A program made the position numbers and the translations under genes. Below the pieces are notes generated by a model. The model did not search any database. It saw only the letters and a list, made by a program, of their open reading frames with translations, and was not told the DNA's origin. From Prorocentrum cordatum (taxonomy: Eukaryota > Sar > Dinophyceae > Prorocentrales > Prorocentraceae): 64,000 bases of DNA. Positions 10,842 to 19,159 of the stretch are shown piece by piece. Position 1 is the first letter of the stretch, and each line of letters starts with the position of its first letter. The stretch covers positions 197,967 to 261,966 of the forward strand of contig CAUYUJ010004581.1 in assembly GCA_963575745.1 (NCBI GenBank), given 5' to 3'.

Positions 10842-11005
10842 TGCCTCCCGCCGCCGCTGCCGAGGCCAGAGGACGCCTTTTATCGGGGCGCTGAACGCCC
10901 GAGCAAACTTCAGCGAAGGTGCACCGGCACAGATGATTGGGCAGCGGGCGGAGGCGAGCCAGACGGCCAGCTGCACGACACTGAGACGAGGGTACAAAAT
11001 GACGC
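10841..11005 (-). repeat. Split direct repeat B1
   Basis: Second copy of the 165-bp repeat. It lies just downstream of ORF2, whose stop is at 11059. Confidence 0.93.
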
Positions 11006-11058
11006 AAACCTGCCAAACAATCCTTGGTCATCTCGATAAACTACTGAACCATTCACCG

Positions 11059-14000
11059 TTAAACAAAAAGACTGGACATTGTTATTGTCTTACAGCTGCC
11101 ATGAGCGTGATCGAAACAGCGAGCGAGGGCCTCGCACAAAGCGGGGGGATACTGCTGAGCGGCTTTCGTTTTAAAGCCGCCTCCTTTGGCGAGGCCATGA
11201 ATTGATGTGTGCTTTCTTCTGCTGCGAGAGCAAAGCTTGCCGTGGCACTCACGAGCCACGGGCTGCAGAGAGACGCGATCCCCTAAAATTCGGGCTGGCT
11301 TCTTCCATGGCGCCCCCCATTGGCGCATGTCTGTGTACGCGAGCTGGCTAGTACTCCAGGCAGCAGCTTTTTTGAGACGAGGCAGCAGCCAAAGACGTGA
11401 CCGCGCAGGGTTCTCCAGCGCCACTGGGCGCTGGAGCCAGTGCATCAACTCAAAAATACTGCAACTGAAACGGGCGAGATTATTACCAATTCGAATGGCC
11501 TGCGCATCGACAGGATGGGTGACCGCAGGAAGCCCCATCAGATGCTGGTCGGATCGGAGCCGCGATGGGAGCACTGGTCCAGCTTGACCCCGCTCCCGCA
11601 GCGGCCCTGCGTCCCTGGCCCTTGTCCACGTCTGGCAAGGCGTACCCATGAAGACTCCCCAGACCTGCCCGGCCAGGATCCAGCCTCTCACGAGCTTCCG
11701 GGCCTTCCGTGCTGACAGGTCCCACGCGGGCCCACGGCAGATGTCCCACTCGAGCGCGACGAAGCCCCTCTCGCGAAGCGACCGCGAGAGCCCGCCATGC
11801 CCGCTGAACAACTCTAGAAAGACCTGCGGCTGGACCAGGCGGGCACCTCGGCAGGCCAAGGCGCGAGCGAAAGCCTCGCGAGGCAGATCGGCAGCCGCGC
11901 CGCTGCCTCGACTGCCCTCGCGCGGACGCCTAGGGGCCGCCGCTGCAGCTGCTCGCCCGCGTGCCCCTCCTTCTTGTCGAACTGCCCTGTCCTGCCGCTG
12001 ATCTCCTCCTCGCTCGGGTGCAGCACGATCGCCCGGTTCGCCACGTGGGTCCCCGGCACGGGCGGCACGAGCATCTCGGCGATAAACCGCTGCAGCTCGC
12101 TGGGGCGGAAGCAGCAGTGGACGGCGGCGACCGTCCAGGCCGCCATCGCCCAGAAGCCGGTCAGCAGCATCTCCAGCGCGATCAGCGCGACGACCTCCCA
12201 GGGCAGCGGCAGCCGCGCCCGCCCAGAGGCGAGCCGCTTCCAGCCCTTCACGGCCTGCGCCGGGCGCGGAAGGGAGAGCCCTCCCGACCTTGCGAACTGC
12301 GTCCGGAAGTAGCTCACCGCCGCGAGCTCCTTTGTGCCCCCCTGCGCCAGCTCCCCGAACGAGATCTCCTGGTCCATCCAGCTCGCGACCACGAAGTCTG
12401 TCTCGTCGTCGCTTGGCGCCGACTGCAGGGAGCACACAGCACGCCACCGCAGCCACACGCGGAGGATGTCCTGCCACAGACCGTCGTACTGGCCCACGGT
12501 CTTCGGCGCCACCGACGCCCGCTGCAGCAGCGACCCAGGGCCTCCGAGCGCTGCCCGACGAGCAGCCGCAGCCGCTCCCTGCTCGCGCCTCGCAGCTCGC
12601 GCCATCCTGCGGCTCCGGGCCGCGGGCGGGGGCAGCGTCCGCAGCACCTGGCGCGACTGGGCCGCGACTGCCCTCAGGTGCCGCCCCCTCCGCGGCTGGG
12701 GCCGCCCCGCCAGCGGACCGCCTCGCCGCTGGGCGTGCGGGCCGGCGGGCGCCCCGAAGCACGCCGACGGCAGGCTCGCGGACGGCCAGCTCGGCGAGCT
12801 CGAGGCCGGCGCTGCGGCAATCCGCCTGCTGGCTGCTGCGCCCGGCGCCCCGGACGGCCCACTGCTCGATGCCCTCGGCAGAGTCCGCCGCGCCGTTGTC
12901 GATCCAAACCCCGAGGGGGATGTGGCGGCGCGACGGAGCATCGGCGACGTTCCGCTCAGACGGAATCCAGCGCACCGAGGCCTGCACCGCGCCCGCCAGG
13001 CACCAGGCACCCCATTGCCGGGCGACGCGGAGGACCCCCCCGGCTGAGGAGCGGCCCTTCTCCATAGCACACACGAGCCCCATGTTATCGCAAAGGAAGA
13101 GGATACGCTTACCGAAAGACTTCGAGTCGCGAAGTGCGTGCCTCAGAGAGTGAACGAGTGCCCGACCTTCAAGGACGATGATCTTCTCGGACCGGGCCCA
13201 CCCTCCGCTCGAAACGACCTGCCACCTTCCCCCGTGCAGTTTCTCCTCCACCTCCGGGACGTTCCACAAGTTACCCTCAGGATCCTCCACCGCCTCCTCC
13301 GGCGACACGACGTGCTCCACATTCGGCGACACGACGGAATCGGCGATCGGCTCGACCTTCGCGGCGTCGGCGGACGGCGGGTCGCTCTGCTCGAAGAGGC
13401 AGTCTCGAGGCCTAGAGGCAGTTCCTCGTCGGAATCGCCACCTCTCCCCGTATCTCCCAGCACCGCGAATGGCTCCCAGGTCGGCCTCCTTCTGGCACAC
13501 GCCCCCCCCCTCCTCGCTAGCGTCGCTCGCGTAGACCCTGGGAGACCAGGTAGCCCGGAGATCAGCCCAGGCGAGGGGGATCAGGGAGGCGGCCCAACGA
13601 AGCTCACGGCGGACTGACGGCGGCAGCTTCATCACACGATCGAAGTACTTCCTCGAGAAAGCATAAACAGAACTAAATACGGCCAAGAGCGGGCGCCTCG
13701 ACATAGCAATGAAAGCGAAGTGCCCAGCAATCTTCCCTACTTGTCGTCCCGAAGCGTGCCCACGAGCAAGCAAACCCTGGATCCCAAGACGAAGCCTCCA
13801 TGCACGACGGCTCTTGGGCCTCACAGCTCCACGCTCACCATCGAATACCCAACCCAGCTGCTCAGACACAGAGGCGGGAAGATCAGGATCGTGAAGAGGG
13901 AGCCCCGCGCTGCTCAAGGCCTCTTGGGCCGACCTCAGGAGGGCCGCGGGCCTATCAGGATCCACGCCAAAAGAAATGAAATTGTCAACATAAGCAGTGT

Positions 14001-15162
14001 AGGCCCCGTCCTGGATGTGAGGTGCTGGCATACCGTCGACCAATTCAGGAACGCTATCGAAACCTCCCTTCTGGAGTAAGATATTTCTGTGCACTTTCTG
14101 GCAAAAATCCAGCGCGTGCGTCCAGCCCATGGGCAGGACGGCCAAGCACGGGCGTGCCCAAGCGCGGCCCGGAACTGGGCGCCCGCCCAGCTCACGTACC
14201 CCGAGCTGTGCTGCCCGAAGCCGAGGGAGCGCAAAGAGGTGCCGGAGCTCCGGCGGCAGGCCCATGTTGTAGAAGGCGTCCGCGATATCGACCCCTGCCG
14301 TCCACAGCACCTCGCCCGGCGCAAGCTCGATGGAGCTGAAGCTGCCCCCCGAGGCCAGGCTGGTCTTGTCGGGCTCCGCGAACCTGAAGTTGCTGCCCCG
14401 GCAATCGATCACCAGGCGTTGGCGACCATCCTTCTTCCAAGCGGTGGCCAGTCCGACTTCCTCAAAATCGCCCTCATCGACCCTGAACTCCAGCATGCCA
14501 CCGTCCCTCATCCTCTCGACGAAGGCAAGGTAGGCCGCGGGCTGTCGCAGCACTGGGTCCAGGTAAGGGCGTGCGAAGCCAGCCTCCTTCTTAAAAATCT
14601 CGGCGCTTTGAATTGGCAAAACCTTCGAAGTAATGAACCCTCGCACTATGTCTGGACCGTCGGCCCCCAACAGCTGGCTCAGGGGCACAGGCGCACCGCC
14701 CACAGCTGGAAGAGACACGAGGTCGTGCGCGAAGGGGGCCACCGTGACGGGCTCGCCGTCGGAGTAGCCAGCGCCGACCTGGAGCTCCTGAAGGGCCACC
14801 TCGGTCGACAAGTCTGGAGGAATGGAGCCCATCGCCGCGCAGCTGTCGGCGAGATGCTCCAAGCAAAGCTGCTGCATCCTGTTGGGCTCCTGGCCCGCAC
14901 AGCGAGGCGGGTCATCAGAGCCGGCATCCAGCTGGTTGAGCGCCACAACGAGCTCGGTCACGAGCTCCCCCTGCAGCGTCCCGTTGGCGCGGCGACGCCG
15001 CGCTGTGCGACCGCCGCTGCCGCCCGGAGCGGCCTGCGCGCGGCACCAGTCAGGGACTGGCAAGGGCAGGAGCGACCGCTGCATGTGGTCGTCACTTCCG
15101 CCCACCACCTCTTCTGCATCACCCCCGGGTCGAGGCAGTCCCGGGGGCGGACCCAGCATCAT
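11059..15162 (-). CDS. ORF2: RT-RNase H and C-terminal methyltransferase-like polyprotein
   Basis: 1,367 aa from ATG at 15162, overlapping the ORF1 stop (ATGA). RT occupies about 180-540: RLVIDCRGSNF, motif A VDIADAFYNM (Asp292), LPMGW, and motif C YVDN (391-394), with Asn in place of the second Asp. RNase H is about 541-746 with a complete acidic set: Asp547 (ASDAS), Glu665 (VLEGRA), Asp692 (CDNM) and Asp741 (ADAPSR). From about 780 to 1110 the frame is Ala/Gly/Arg-rich and appears out of frame, because recombinase motifs lie in another frame over the same DNA. From about 1118 a methyltransferase-like domain is in frame: FLELFSGHGGLS (SAM-binding motif I), GTPCQTW (motif IV, Pro-Cys at about 1172), LENPARSRLW (motif VI, ENP). 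It would copy element RNA. Whether the last domain methylates DNA is unknown. Confidence 0.85.
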   Translation of the reverse strand: MMLGPPPGLPRPGGDAEEVVGGSDDHMQRSLLPLPVPDWCRAQAAPGGSGGRTARRRRANGTLQGELVTELVVALNQLDAGSDDPPRCAGQEPNRMQQLCLEHLADSCAAMGSIPPDLSTEVALQELQVGAGYSDGEPVTVAPFAHDLVSLPAVGGAPVPLSQLLGADGPDIVRGFITSKVLPIQSAEIFKKEAGFARPYLDPVLRQPAAYLAFVERMRDGGMLEFRVDEGDFEEVGLATAWKKDGRQRLVIDCRGSNFRFAEPDKTSLASGGSFSSIELAPGEVLWTAGVDIADAFYNMGLPPELRHLFALPRLRAAQLGVRELGGRPVPGRAWARPCLAVLPMGWTHALDFCQKVHRNILLQKGGFDSVPELVDGMPAPHIQDGAYTAYVDNFISFGVDPDRPAALLRSAQEALSSAGLPLHDPDLPASVSEQLGWVFDGERGAVRPKSRRAWRLRLGIQGLLARGHASGRQVGKIAGHFAFIAMSRRPLLAVFSSVYAFSRKYFDRVMKLPPSVRRELRWAASLIPLAWADLRATWSPRVYASDASEEGGGVCQKEADLGAIRGAGRYGERWRFRRGTASRPRDCLFEQSDPPSADAAKVEPIADSVVSPNVEHVVSPEEAVEDPEGNLWNVPEVEEKLHGGRWQVVSSGGWARSEKIIVLEGRALVHSLRHALRDSKSFGKRILFLCDNMGLVCAMEKGRSSAGGVLRVARQWGAWCLAGAVQASVRWIPSERNVADAPSRRHIPLGVWIDNGAADSAEGIEQWAVRGAGRSSQQADCRSAGLELAELAVREPAVGVLRGARRPARPAARRSAGGAAPAAEGAAPEGSRGPVAPGAADAAPARGPEPQDGASCEARAGSGCGCSSGSARRPWVAAAAGVGGAEDRGPVRRSVAGHPPRVAAVACCVLPAVGAKRRRDRLRGRELDGPGDLVRGAGAGGHKGARGGELLPDAVRKVGRALPSAPGAGREGLEAARLWAGAAAAALGGRRADRAGDAADRLLGDGGLDGRRRPLLLPPQRAAAVYRRDARAARAGDPRGEPGDRAAPERGGDQRQDRAVRQEGGARGRAAAAAAPRRPREGSRGSGAAADLPREAFARALACRGARLVQPQVFLELFSGHGGLSRSLRERGFVALEWDICRGPAWDLSARKARKLVRGWILAGQVWGVFMGTPCQTWTRARDAGPLRERGQAGPVLPSRLRSDQHLMGLPAVTHPVDAQAIRIGNNLARFSCSIFELMHWLQRPVALENPARSRLWLLPRLKKAAAWSTSQLAYTDMRQWGAPWKKPARILGDRVSLQPVARECHGKLCSRSRRKHTSIHGLAKGGGFKTKAAQQYPPALCEALARCFDHAHGSCKTITMSSLFV
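11960..12820 (-). pseudogene. Tyrosine recombinase in an alternative frame, truncated
   Basis: Within ORF2 DNA but in the frame shifted by one base, the minus strand reads QSRQVLRTL, then SLLQRASVAPKTVGQYDGLW (core-binding start, about 12480-12560), a helical stretch, PWEVVALIALEMLLTGFW, and CCFRPSEL with the box-I Arg (about 12105), then ANRAIVLHPSEEE and TGQFDKK (about 11970). Relatives continue for roughly 100 residues with an HxxR-type box and GRW..-Tyr. Here nothing similar follows in any frame before the methyltransferase begins at about 11800. The recombinase has therefore probably lost its C-terminal catalytic half. The frame is out of register with both the upstream RNase H and the downstream methyltransferase, so two indels or frameshifts are implied. 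Confidence 0.65.
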
Positions 15163-16583
15163 GACTCAGCGGGAGGAGCGTCCCGGCCGCCCTCGCTGGC
15201 CTTCTGCTCCTCCCTCAGTTTCCTCGCGTTCTTCTTGATGCTGTGGATCAGCTCCAGCTCATTTGACACCAAGTCGAGCAACTCAGGGCACACCATCGAG
15301 GGAGACCTCGAACCTCCCTTGAATGCGAAGGCCTCCTCCAGGGGCATCTTCATGTTGTGCTGCTGCTGCTGCTGCTCCGCACACATGTCGTCCCAGTAGT
15401 GCTCGACGAGCCGGAGCTTCCTGTAGCCGAGCACCGCCCTCGCCAAGTTGTAGACGTCCAGGTGATCGGCCGAGCCCATGGTCTCGATCATCTTGGACAG
15501 GGTCTCGTGCATGTCTACCCTGAAGTCGGTCGGGTTCAGCCTCCGCTTTGACTTCCACATCTCTTGATGGAGGGCCAGGCCCCCCTTCTTCACCTGGAAC
15601 TTGGCGCACCACTGCGCCGTCCTAGGCGGGGCCACGGCAAACCGCGGGACGGCCTCCTCGCGGCACAGCTGCACCACCTCGCGCCACTCCCGAGAACTGC
15701 CGCCAGATGGCCCGGCGTCGGGCGGGATCTCGAGCGTGCACGCGTCGCTCCCGCGGCACTCCTGCGTGAACCACGCGATCTCGCTGTCCCGCAGCAGCAC
15801 CGCACTGGCTCCGCCGCCGCCGGCGAGCGTGAGAAGCCCGCGGCGCCCAGCGCGTCCCACGAGGGTCGCTCCGCCCGGAACCCCGACGGCCACCTCCGCG
15901 CCGAAGGACACGGAGCCGTCGACGTCCTCCGCGGCCACCCAGTGCCAGCCTGGCGCGGGCTCCCCGCTCGGATGCGGCGCGGCCGCCACGGTGTCTGGCT
16001 CCGCCGGCGCCCGACCCGCTGGCGCCGCGGCCGCCCCGGGGGCGAGCGCCACGGCGGCTGGGACCGCGGCTGCCGGCGCCGGCGTGGCCGCGGCCACCGG
16101 TGGGGCTGGCGGGGCCGCCCCAGGGAGTGCCAGCTCACCCGGGGCCGCTGGCGCGGGGCACCTCCCGGCCACGCCGACCAGCGGGGGGACCACGATCGAC
16201 GGGTCCGCCAGCGATACGCTGCCCGCCGGCGCGCCCGCACAGTTCAACGCGGACAGCGTGAGGAGGAAAGGCCCGTCGGGCAGCGGTCCATACCCCGACG
16301 CGGCCCCGCGGCGGAGGGCGCTCCAGACCACGGCCGCCGTGAGCAGGCGGCAAAACCCGTAGACTCGGTTCGCCGGGACGACCCCAGCCCTGCCGCCCTG
16401 CCCGTGCACGAAATGGATCTCCATCACATCCGCGTCTGGATTCGTGGTCTCGCCGTAGTCGTCGTAGTCCGGGGTCATCTCGTACCCCGAACGATATGCG
16501 TCCAGTCGCTCATGGTACAGAGCGGGGCCTCCTACGCGATACCTGGGCAGACGGAATCCTCCAGCCAGCGGCCCAGCAGCCAT
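15159..16583 (-). CDS. ORF1: gag-like protein, 474 aa
   Basis: The chosen start is ATG at 16583 (MAAGPLAGGF), two bases after the ORF0 stop. The open frame extends further upstream to 17006, but there it overlaps ORF0 and has low-complexity composition. An N-terminal part contains YRVGGPALYHERLDAY and a TPDYDDYGE motif. The middle (about 90-200) is Ala/Pro-rich and probably disordered. A C-terminal half contains GWHWVAAEDVDGSVSFG, then a helical region from WCAKFQVKKGGLALHQ through DHLDVYNLARAVLGYR, a short Gln run, and a basic Lys/Arg/Glu tail. This plan matches structural proteins preceding RT in dinoflagellate YR elements. No protease or zinc knuckle is visible. It ends in an ATGA overlap with ORF2. 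Confidence 0.75.
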   Translation of the reverse strand: MAAGPLAGGFRLPRYRVGGPALYHERLDAYRSGYEMTPDYDDYGETTNPDADVMEIHFVHGQGGRAGVVPANRVYGFCRLLTAAVVWSALRRGAASGYGPLPDGPFLLTLSALNCAGAPAGSVSLADPSIVVPPLVGVAGRCPAPAAPGELALPGAAPPAPPVAAATPAPAAAVPAAVALAPGAAAAPAGRAPAEPDTVAAAPHPSGEPAPGWHWVAAEDVDGSVSFGAEVAVGVPGGATLVGRAGRRGLLTLAGGGGASAVLLRDSEIAWFTQECRGSDACTLEIPPDAGPSGGSSREWREVVQLCREEAVPRFAVAPPRTAQWCAKFQVKKGGLALHQEMWKSKRRLNPTDFRVDMHETLSKMIETMGSADHLDVYNLARAVLGYRKLRLVEHYWDDMCAEQQQQQHNMKMPLEEAFAFKGGSRSPSMVCPELLDLVSNELELIHSIKKNARKLREEQKASEGGRDAPPAES

Positions 16584-16585
16584 CC

Positions 16586-16996
16586 TCAATAGGCAGCGGC
16601 AACCGGCGACCTGCGGAAGACCTTCGCCTGCTCCAGCGCGAGGTACGCGAGGTCGCCACCCCCCGGCGAGCGGTCCACCTCCACTGGCGCCGCGATGGGC
16701 CCCGCTGGCGCCCTCGAGCGAGGCCGCCCGGCCCACGAGACGGTCGCGGCCCCGAGCACGCCGCCCAGCAGGAGCGAGAGGCTCGCCACCCAGGCCAGCT
16801 GAGCCCCGTGGCACCCCGGGATGGCCGCGGCTGCCAGGGTGCCCTCGCCGCTGGGGCACGTGCACTGCAGCGGAGGGCAGTGCAAGGCCGGACTGCACCG
16901 GCAGTCCGGGCAATCGGCCACCGAGGCCCGGACGACGAAGGCGGTGGTCAGCGCCTGCCCCACGTCGTGGAGCAGCCCCACCAGCCCGGCCTCCAT
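16586..16996 (-). CDS. ORF0: Cys-rich single-membrane-span protein, 136 aa
   Basis: The first ORF of the DIRS-like element starts at the first ATG after repeat A1 (MEAGLVGLLHDVG). Residues about 20-50 are Cys-rich (CPDCRC, CPPLQCTC), which could bind a metal or form disulphides. Residues about 62-85 (LAWVASLSLLLGGVLGAATV) form one predicted membrane span, followed by a basic R-rich stretch and a charged tail that ends VAAAY. The stop TGA is separated by only two bases from the ATG of ORF1 (TGA-GG-ATG). A similar peptide precedes gag in the relic at 5640-5830, so it looks like a conserved part of these elements. I do not know its function; an accessory role at a membrane is only a guess. Confidence 0.65.
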   Translation of the reverse strand: MEAGLVGLLHDVGQALTTAFVVRASVADCPDCRCSPALHCPPLQCTCPSGEGTLAAAAIPGCHGAQLAWVASLSLLLGGVLGAATVSWAGRPRSRAPAGPIAAPVEVDRSPGGGDLAYLALEQAKVFRRSPVAAAY

Positions 16997-17012
16997 CACC
17001 CGGCAAGGTCTC

Positions 17013-17133
17013 AGCGCGAACAATGAGACCTCAAATGGCCATGGAATGGCAAAGGAGTGTGCACTGATCCATGGCCCTGAAATGCGGCCTCTCATGCTGT
17101 GGCGTCTGGCAATCAACAACGAAGTAGTGAGCA
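17013..17133 (-). repeat. Split direct repeat A1 (outer 5' end)
   Basis: Second copy of the 121-bp repeat. It lies directly upstream of the ORF0 start at 16996, so it probably carries the promoter and 5' leader. Its outer edge abuts GGAGCAGGAGGAGG. Confidence 0.93.
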
Positions 17134-17429
17134 GGAGCAGGAGGAGGATTGTCAAAACCTTGACGCGCACAGAAAGCGCAGTGCGGTGCGCGCCTACTCC
17201 GCGCTGTGCGGATTCTCCGCACCGCCACACACCTGCACATACTAGACAATTCCGGGACAACACCTCCGACAATTCCTACCAAAGGAGGGCGCGAGTCATC
17301 CGCACATGGCCGCAAAAACTCGGACAAACCACCGACTGTTGGGAGCGAGGTGGCCCGACCGGTGTCGACAGCGACGCTCCCGCGACTCTGCGTGCCGAGA
17401 GGCTACTCGAGAGGAAGCTTGGCCTGCTT
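17134..17429. other. Right flank of DIRS-like element, no gene
   Basis: Short GGA remnant, then unique-looking sequence. I see no gene or repeat family member here. Confidence 0.4.
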
Positions 17430-17605
17430 CGCCTGAGACATCCTCGCAACTCTGGGTTCCGAGAAGCTCTGACACGAGCACGTCCGACCCCTCGCCTGAG
17501 ACATCCCTCGCAGCTCTGGGCTCGGGGATGCTGCACGCCAGTTGGTCTGGCATGTTTCGCATGAGGCATCGTTGCACCTCTGGGTGCCTCTGTTCGGGGG
17601 TTGCT
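17430..17605 (-). repeat. Degenerate ~50-60-bp satellite, copy 1
   Basis: Repeated words of the form GAGACATCCTCGCAACTCTG, in reverse orientation to 18330-18720 and 29400-29720, which carry GCGAGGATGTCTCAGG. Confidence 0.65.
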
Positions 17606-17687
17606 AAAGGTGCCCGTGAGTGGGCCATGGGGGTCATCAAACTTTTCTGCCCCCCCCCCCAAGAACCTGTAATTACCTCCTTCCCCT

Positions 17688-17815
17688 CCTCCTCCTCCTC
17701 CTCCTCCTCCTCCTCCGGTTCCTCCTTCTCCTCCTACTCCCCTTCCTCATCCTCCTCCTCCTCCTCCACCTCCTCCTCCTTCTCGTCCTCCTCCTCCTCC
17801 TCCTCGGTCTTCCTC
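17688..17815. repeat. (TCC)n microsatellite
   Basis: Interrupted TCC tract of about 125 bp on the plus strand. Confidence 0.9.
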
Positions 17816-18329
17816 CTCTTCCTGGTCCGAATGTTCAAAGGATTGCCGCCCTGGAGACGTGGCCCTCTGGAGCCGCCCTGGGCGACCCAGCAACTGGGGC
17901 GCCCTGCTGCCCCCGCCAAAATAGCCAGGAACAATCCACACCAGCAGCCTACAGTGGAAGCCAATCCGCGAGGTCGCCAAATCCGTGGACCGGGGGAGGT
18001 GCTCTCCCCAAGATGCGGCCGGTGCCGCCTCGTTCGGCGGCGGAAATCCGCGATTTCCCATGGAAACGGGACCCGTCGCTAATCCACGCCCCCTTGATCC
18101 ATGTTTGCGATCGCCTGACACAAGAAACCCAACCATGAGACCCCAGGACGTCCATTGACTTTTGGGTTGGGAACGTCACGCTTTCCATCGCAGAACCATC
18201 GCAACCCAAGAAACCCAGGGAACCCTGGAGGGAAGCAGGGTGTTTCTTGGCATGGGCCCCGACTGGACTCGTCTACAGCAACTACGCTATCGGCCAGGTG
18301 GCACAGACTTTGTCGGGAGGTCATTATTT
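17816..18329. other. No gene; unclassified sequence
   Basis: Moderately complex sequence with a small inverted motif (ACCCAACC near 18128 and GGGTTGGG near 18163). No coding family is recognised on either strand. Confidence 0.35.
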
Positions 18330-18720
18330 GTCCTCCTCTTCTGGGCCGCACGAGAGAGACCATCTCGCGCGCAGCATCTCCAAGCCCAGCAATGCGAAAA
18401 CTTCTGAGGCTACACAGGCCGAACCACATGTGCATCCCAGGCCAGAAGTGTGAGTATGTGTCAGGCGAGACAGGTCGGAACGACTCTCGCGCGGCATCTG
18501 GGAGCTTAGGGTTGCCAGGATGTTTCATGCGAAGTGGACCAGACCACCTCAGATCAGGTCCTGTCGGGGAATGGAATCGCGAGGATGTCTTAAGCGAAAC
18601 GGGCCAACAATATTTCTTACCGCAAGTGGACACGGGTCATCACTCCGGTTCACAGAAAAGCGAGGGGTCTTGCTGAGATGTCGTGTGACTCTGGTGAGAC
18701 CTTGATTGCATCCTCGCAAA
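18330..18720 (+). repeat. Degenerate ~50-60-bp satellite, copy 2
   Basis: Recurring GCGAGGATGTCTTAAGCG, CAGGCGAGACAGG and GACTCTCGCGCGGCATCT words show the same family as 29400-29720. Confidence 0.6.
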
Positions 18721-18984
18721 CACCATGCCCCCCGTAGTTGCGGCACGTGACGGCTGAGAGTGAAGGCGGCGTGGTCGTCCGCAGTCAACGAGGCTCGGAG
18801 GACGCCTGCCGCAGGCGCAAATATTTTACAAATCACACAACGAGCCCTCCGCAAGAGCCGAATTTTCGCCAAACCGATGTATATAGTTCGCGGTTGGGTC
18901 GCGGGTTGGCGCGGGGGGGGTCGCGGATGGGTCGCGGGCGGGTCGTGGGCGAGGACGACGATGACGACGACGACAACAACATTT

Positions 18985-19158
18985 GAGACTGTTCGCTCTA
19001 CTTGATCGCGTGCCACTCAACACGTGTATCCAAAACCCTCGATACCCGCCCATTTCGTCTTCGACCGTACCCCCTCGGGGGTATATCTTCCTCACTTGCC
19101 ACGCACATTTAGCGCAGCCCCTAAAACAGGGGACGAGAGGACGGATGGGGGAGGGAGA
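18985..19158 (+). repeat. Repeat flanking the 140-bp array, left copy
   Basis: Contains CCCTCGATACCCGCCCATTT, TTCGTCTTCG and CACTTGCCACGCACATTTAG. A second, diverged copy of the first half follows the array at 20165-20312 (CCCTCGATACCCATCCC, TTTCGTCTTCG). A GAC/CAAC trinucleotide run precedes both. Confidence 0.55.
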
Positions 19159-19159
19159 A

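Larger units (their letters stand above)
10536..17133 (-). mobile_element. Young DIRS-like retroelement with split direct repeats
   Basis: This 6,598-bp element is read on the minus strand: A1 (17133-17013), three ORFs, B1 (11005-10841), A2 (10841-10721), a 20-bp spacer, and B2 (10700-10536). A1-coding-B1-A2-B2 is the split-direct-repeat plan of PAT/Ngaro-type DIRS elements, which use a tyrosine recombinase and a circular intermediate. A1 and A2 differ at 2 of 121 positions and B1 and B2 at 1 of 165, so the insertion is recent. Removing the element restores a continuous in-phase (GGA)n tract with only one shared A, so there is no target duplication, as expected for recombinase integration. 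The YR domain looks truncated, so this copy may depend on another for mobility. Confidence 0.88.

Noticed and set aside
14089-15399. 436-codon plus-strand frame
   Set aside because: Antisense of ORF2 (RT) of the DIRS-like element.
16584-17006. N-terminal extension of ORF1 to 17006
   Set aside because: It overlaps ORF0 in another frame and is low-complexity; the ATG at 16583 lies two bases after the ORF0 stop and is followed by conserved-looking sequence.
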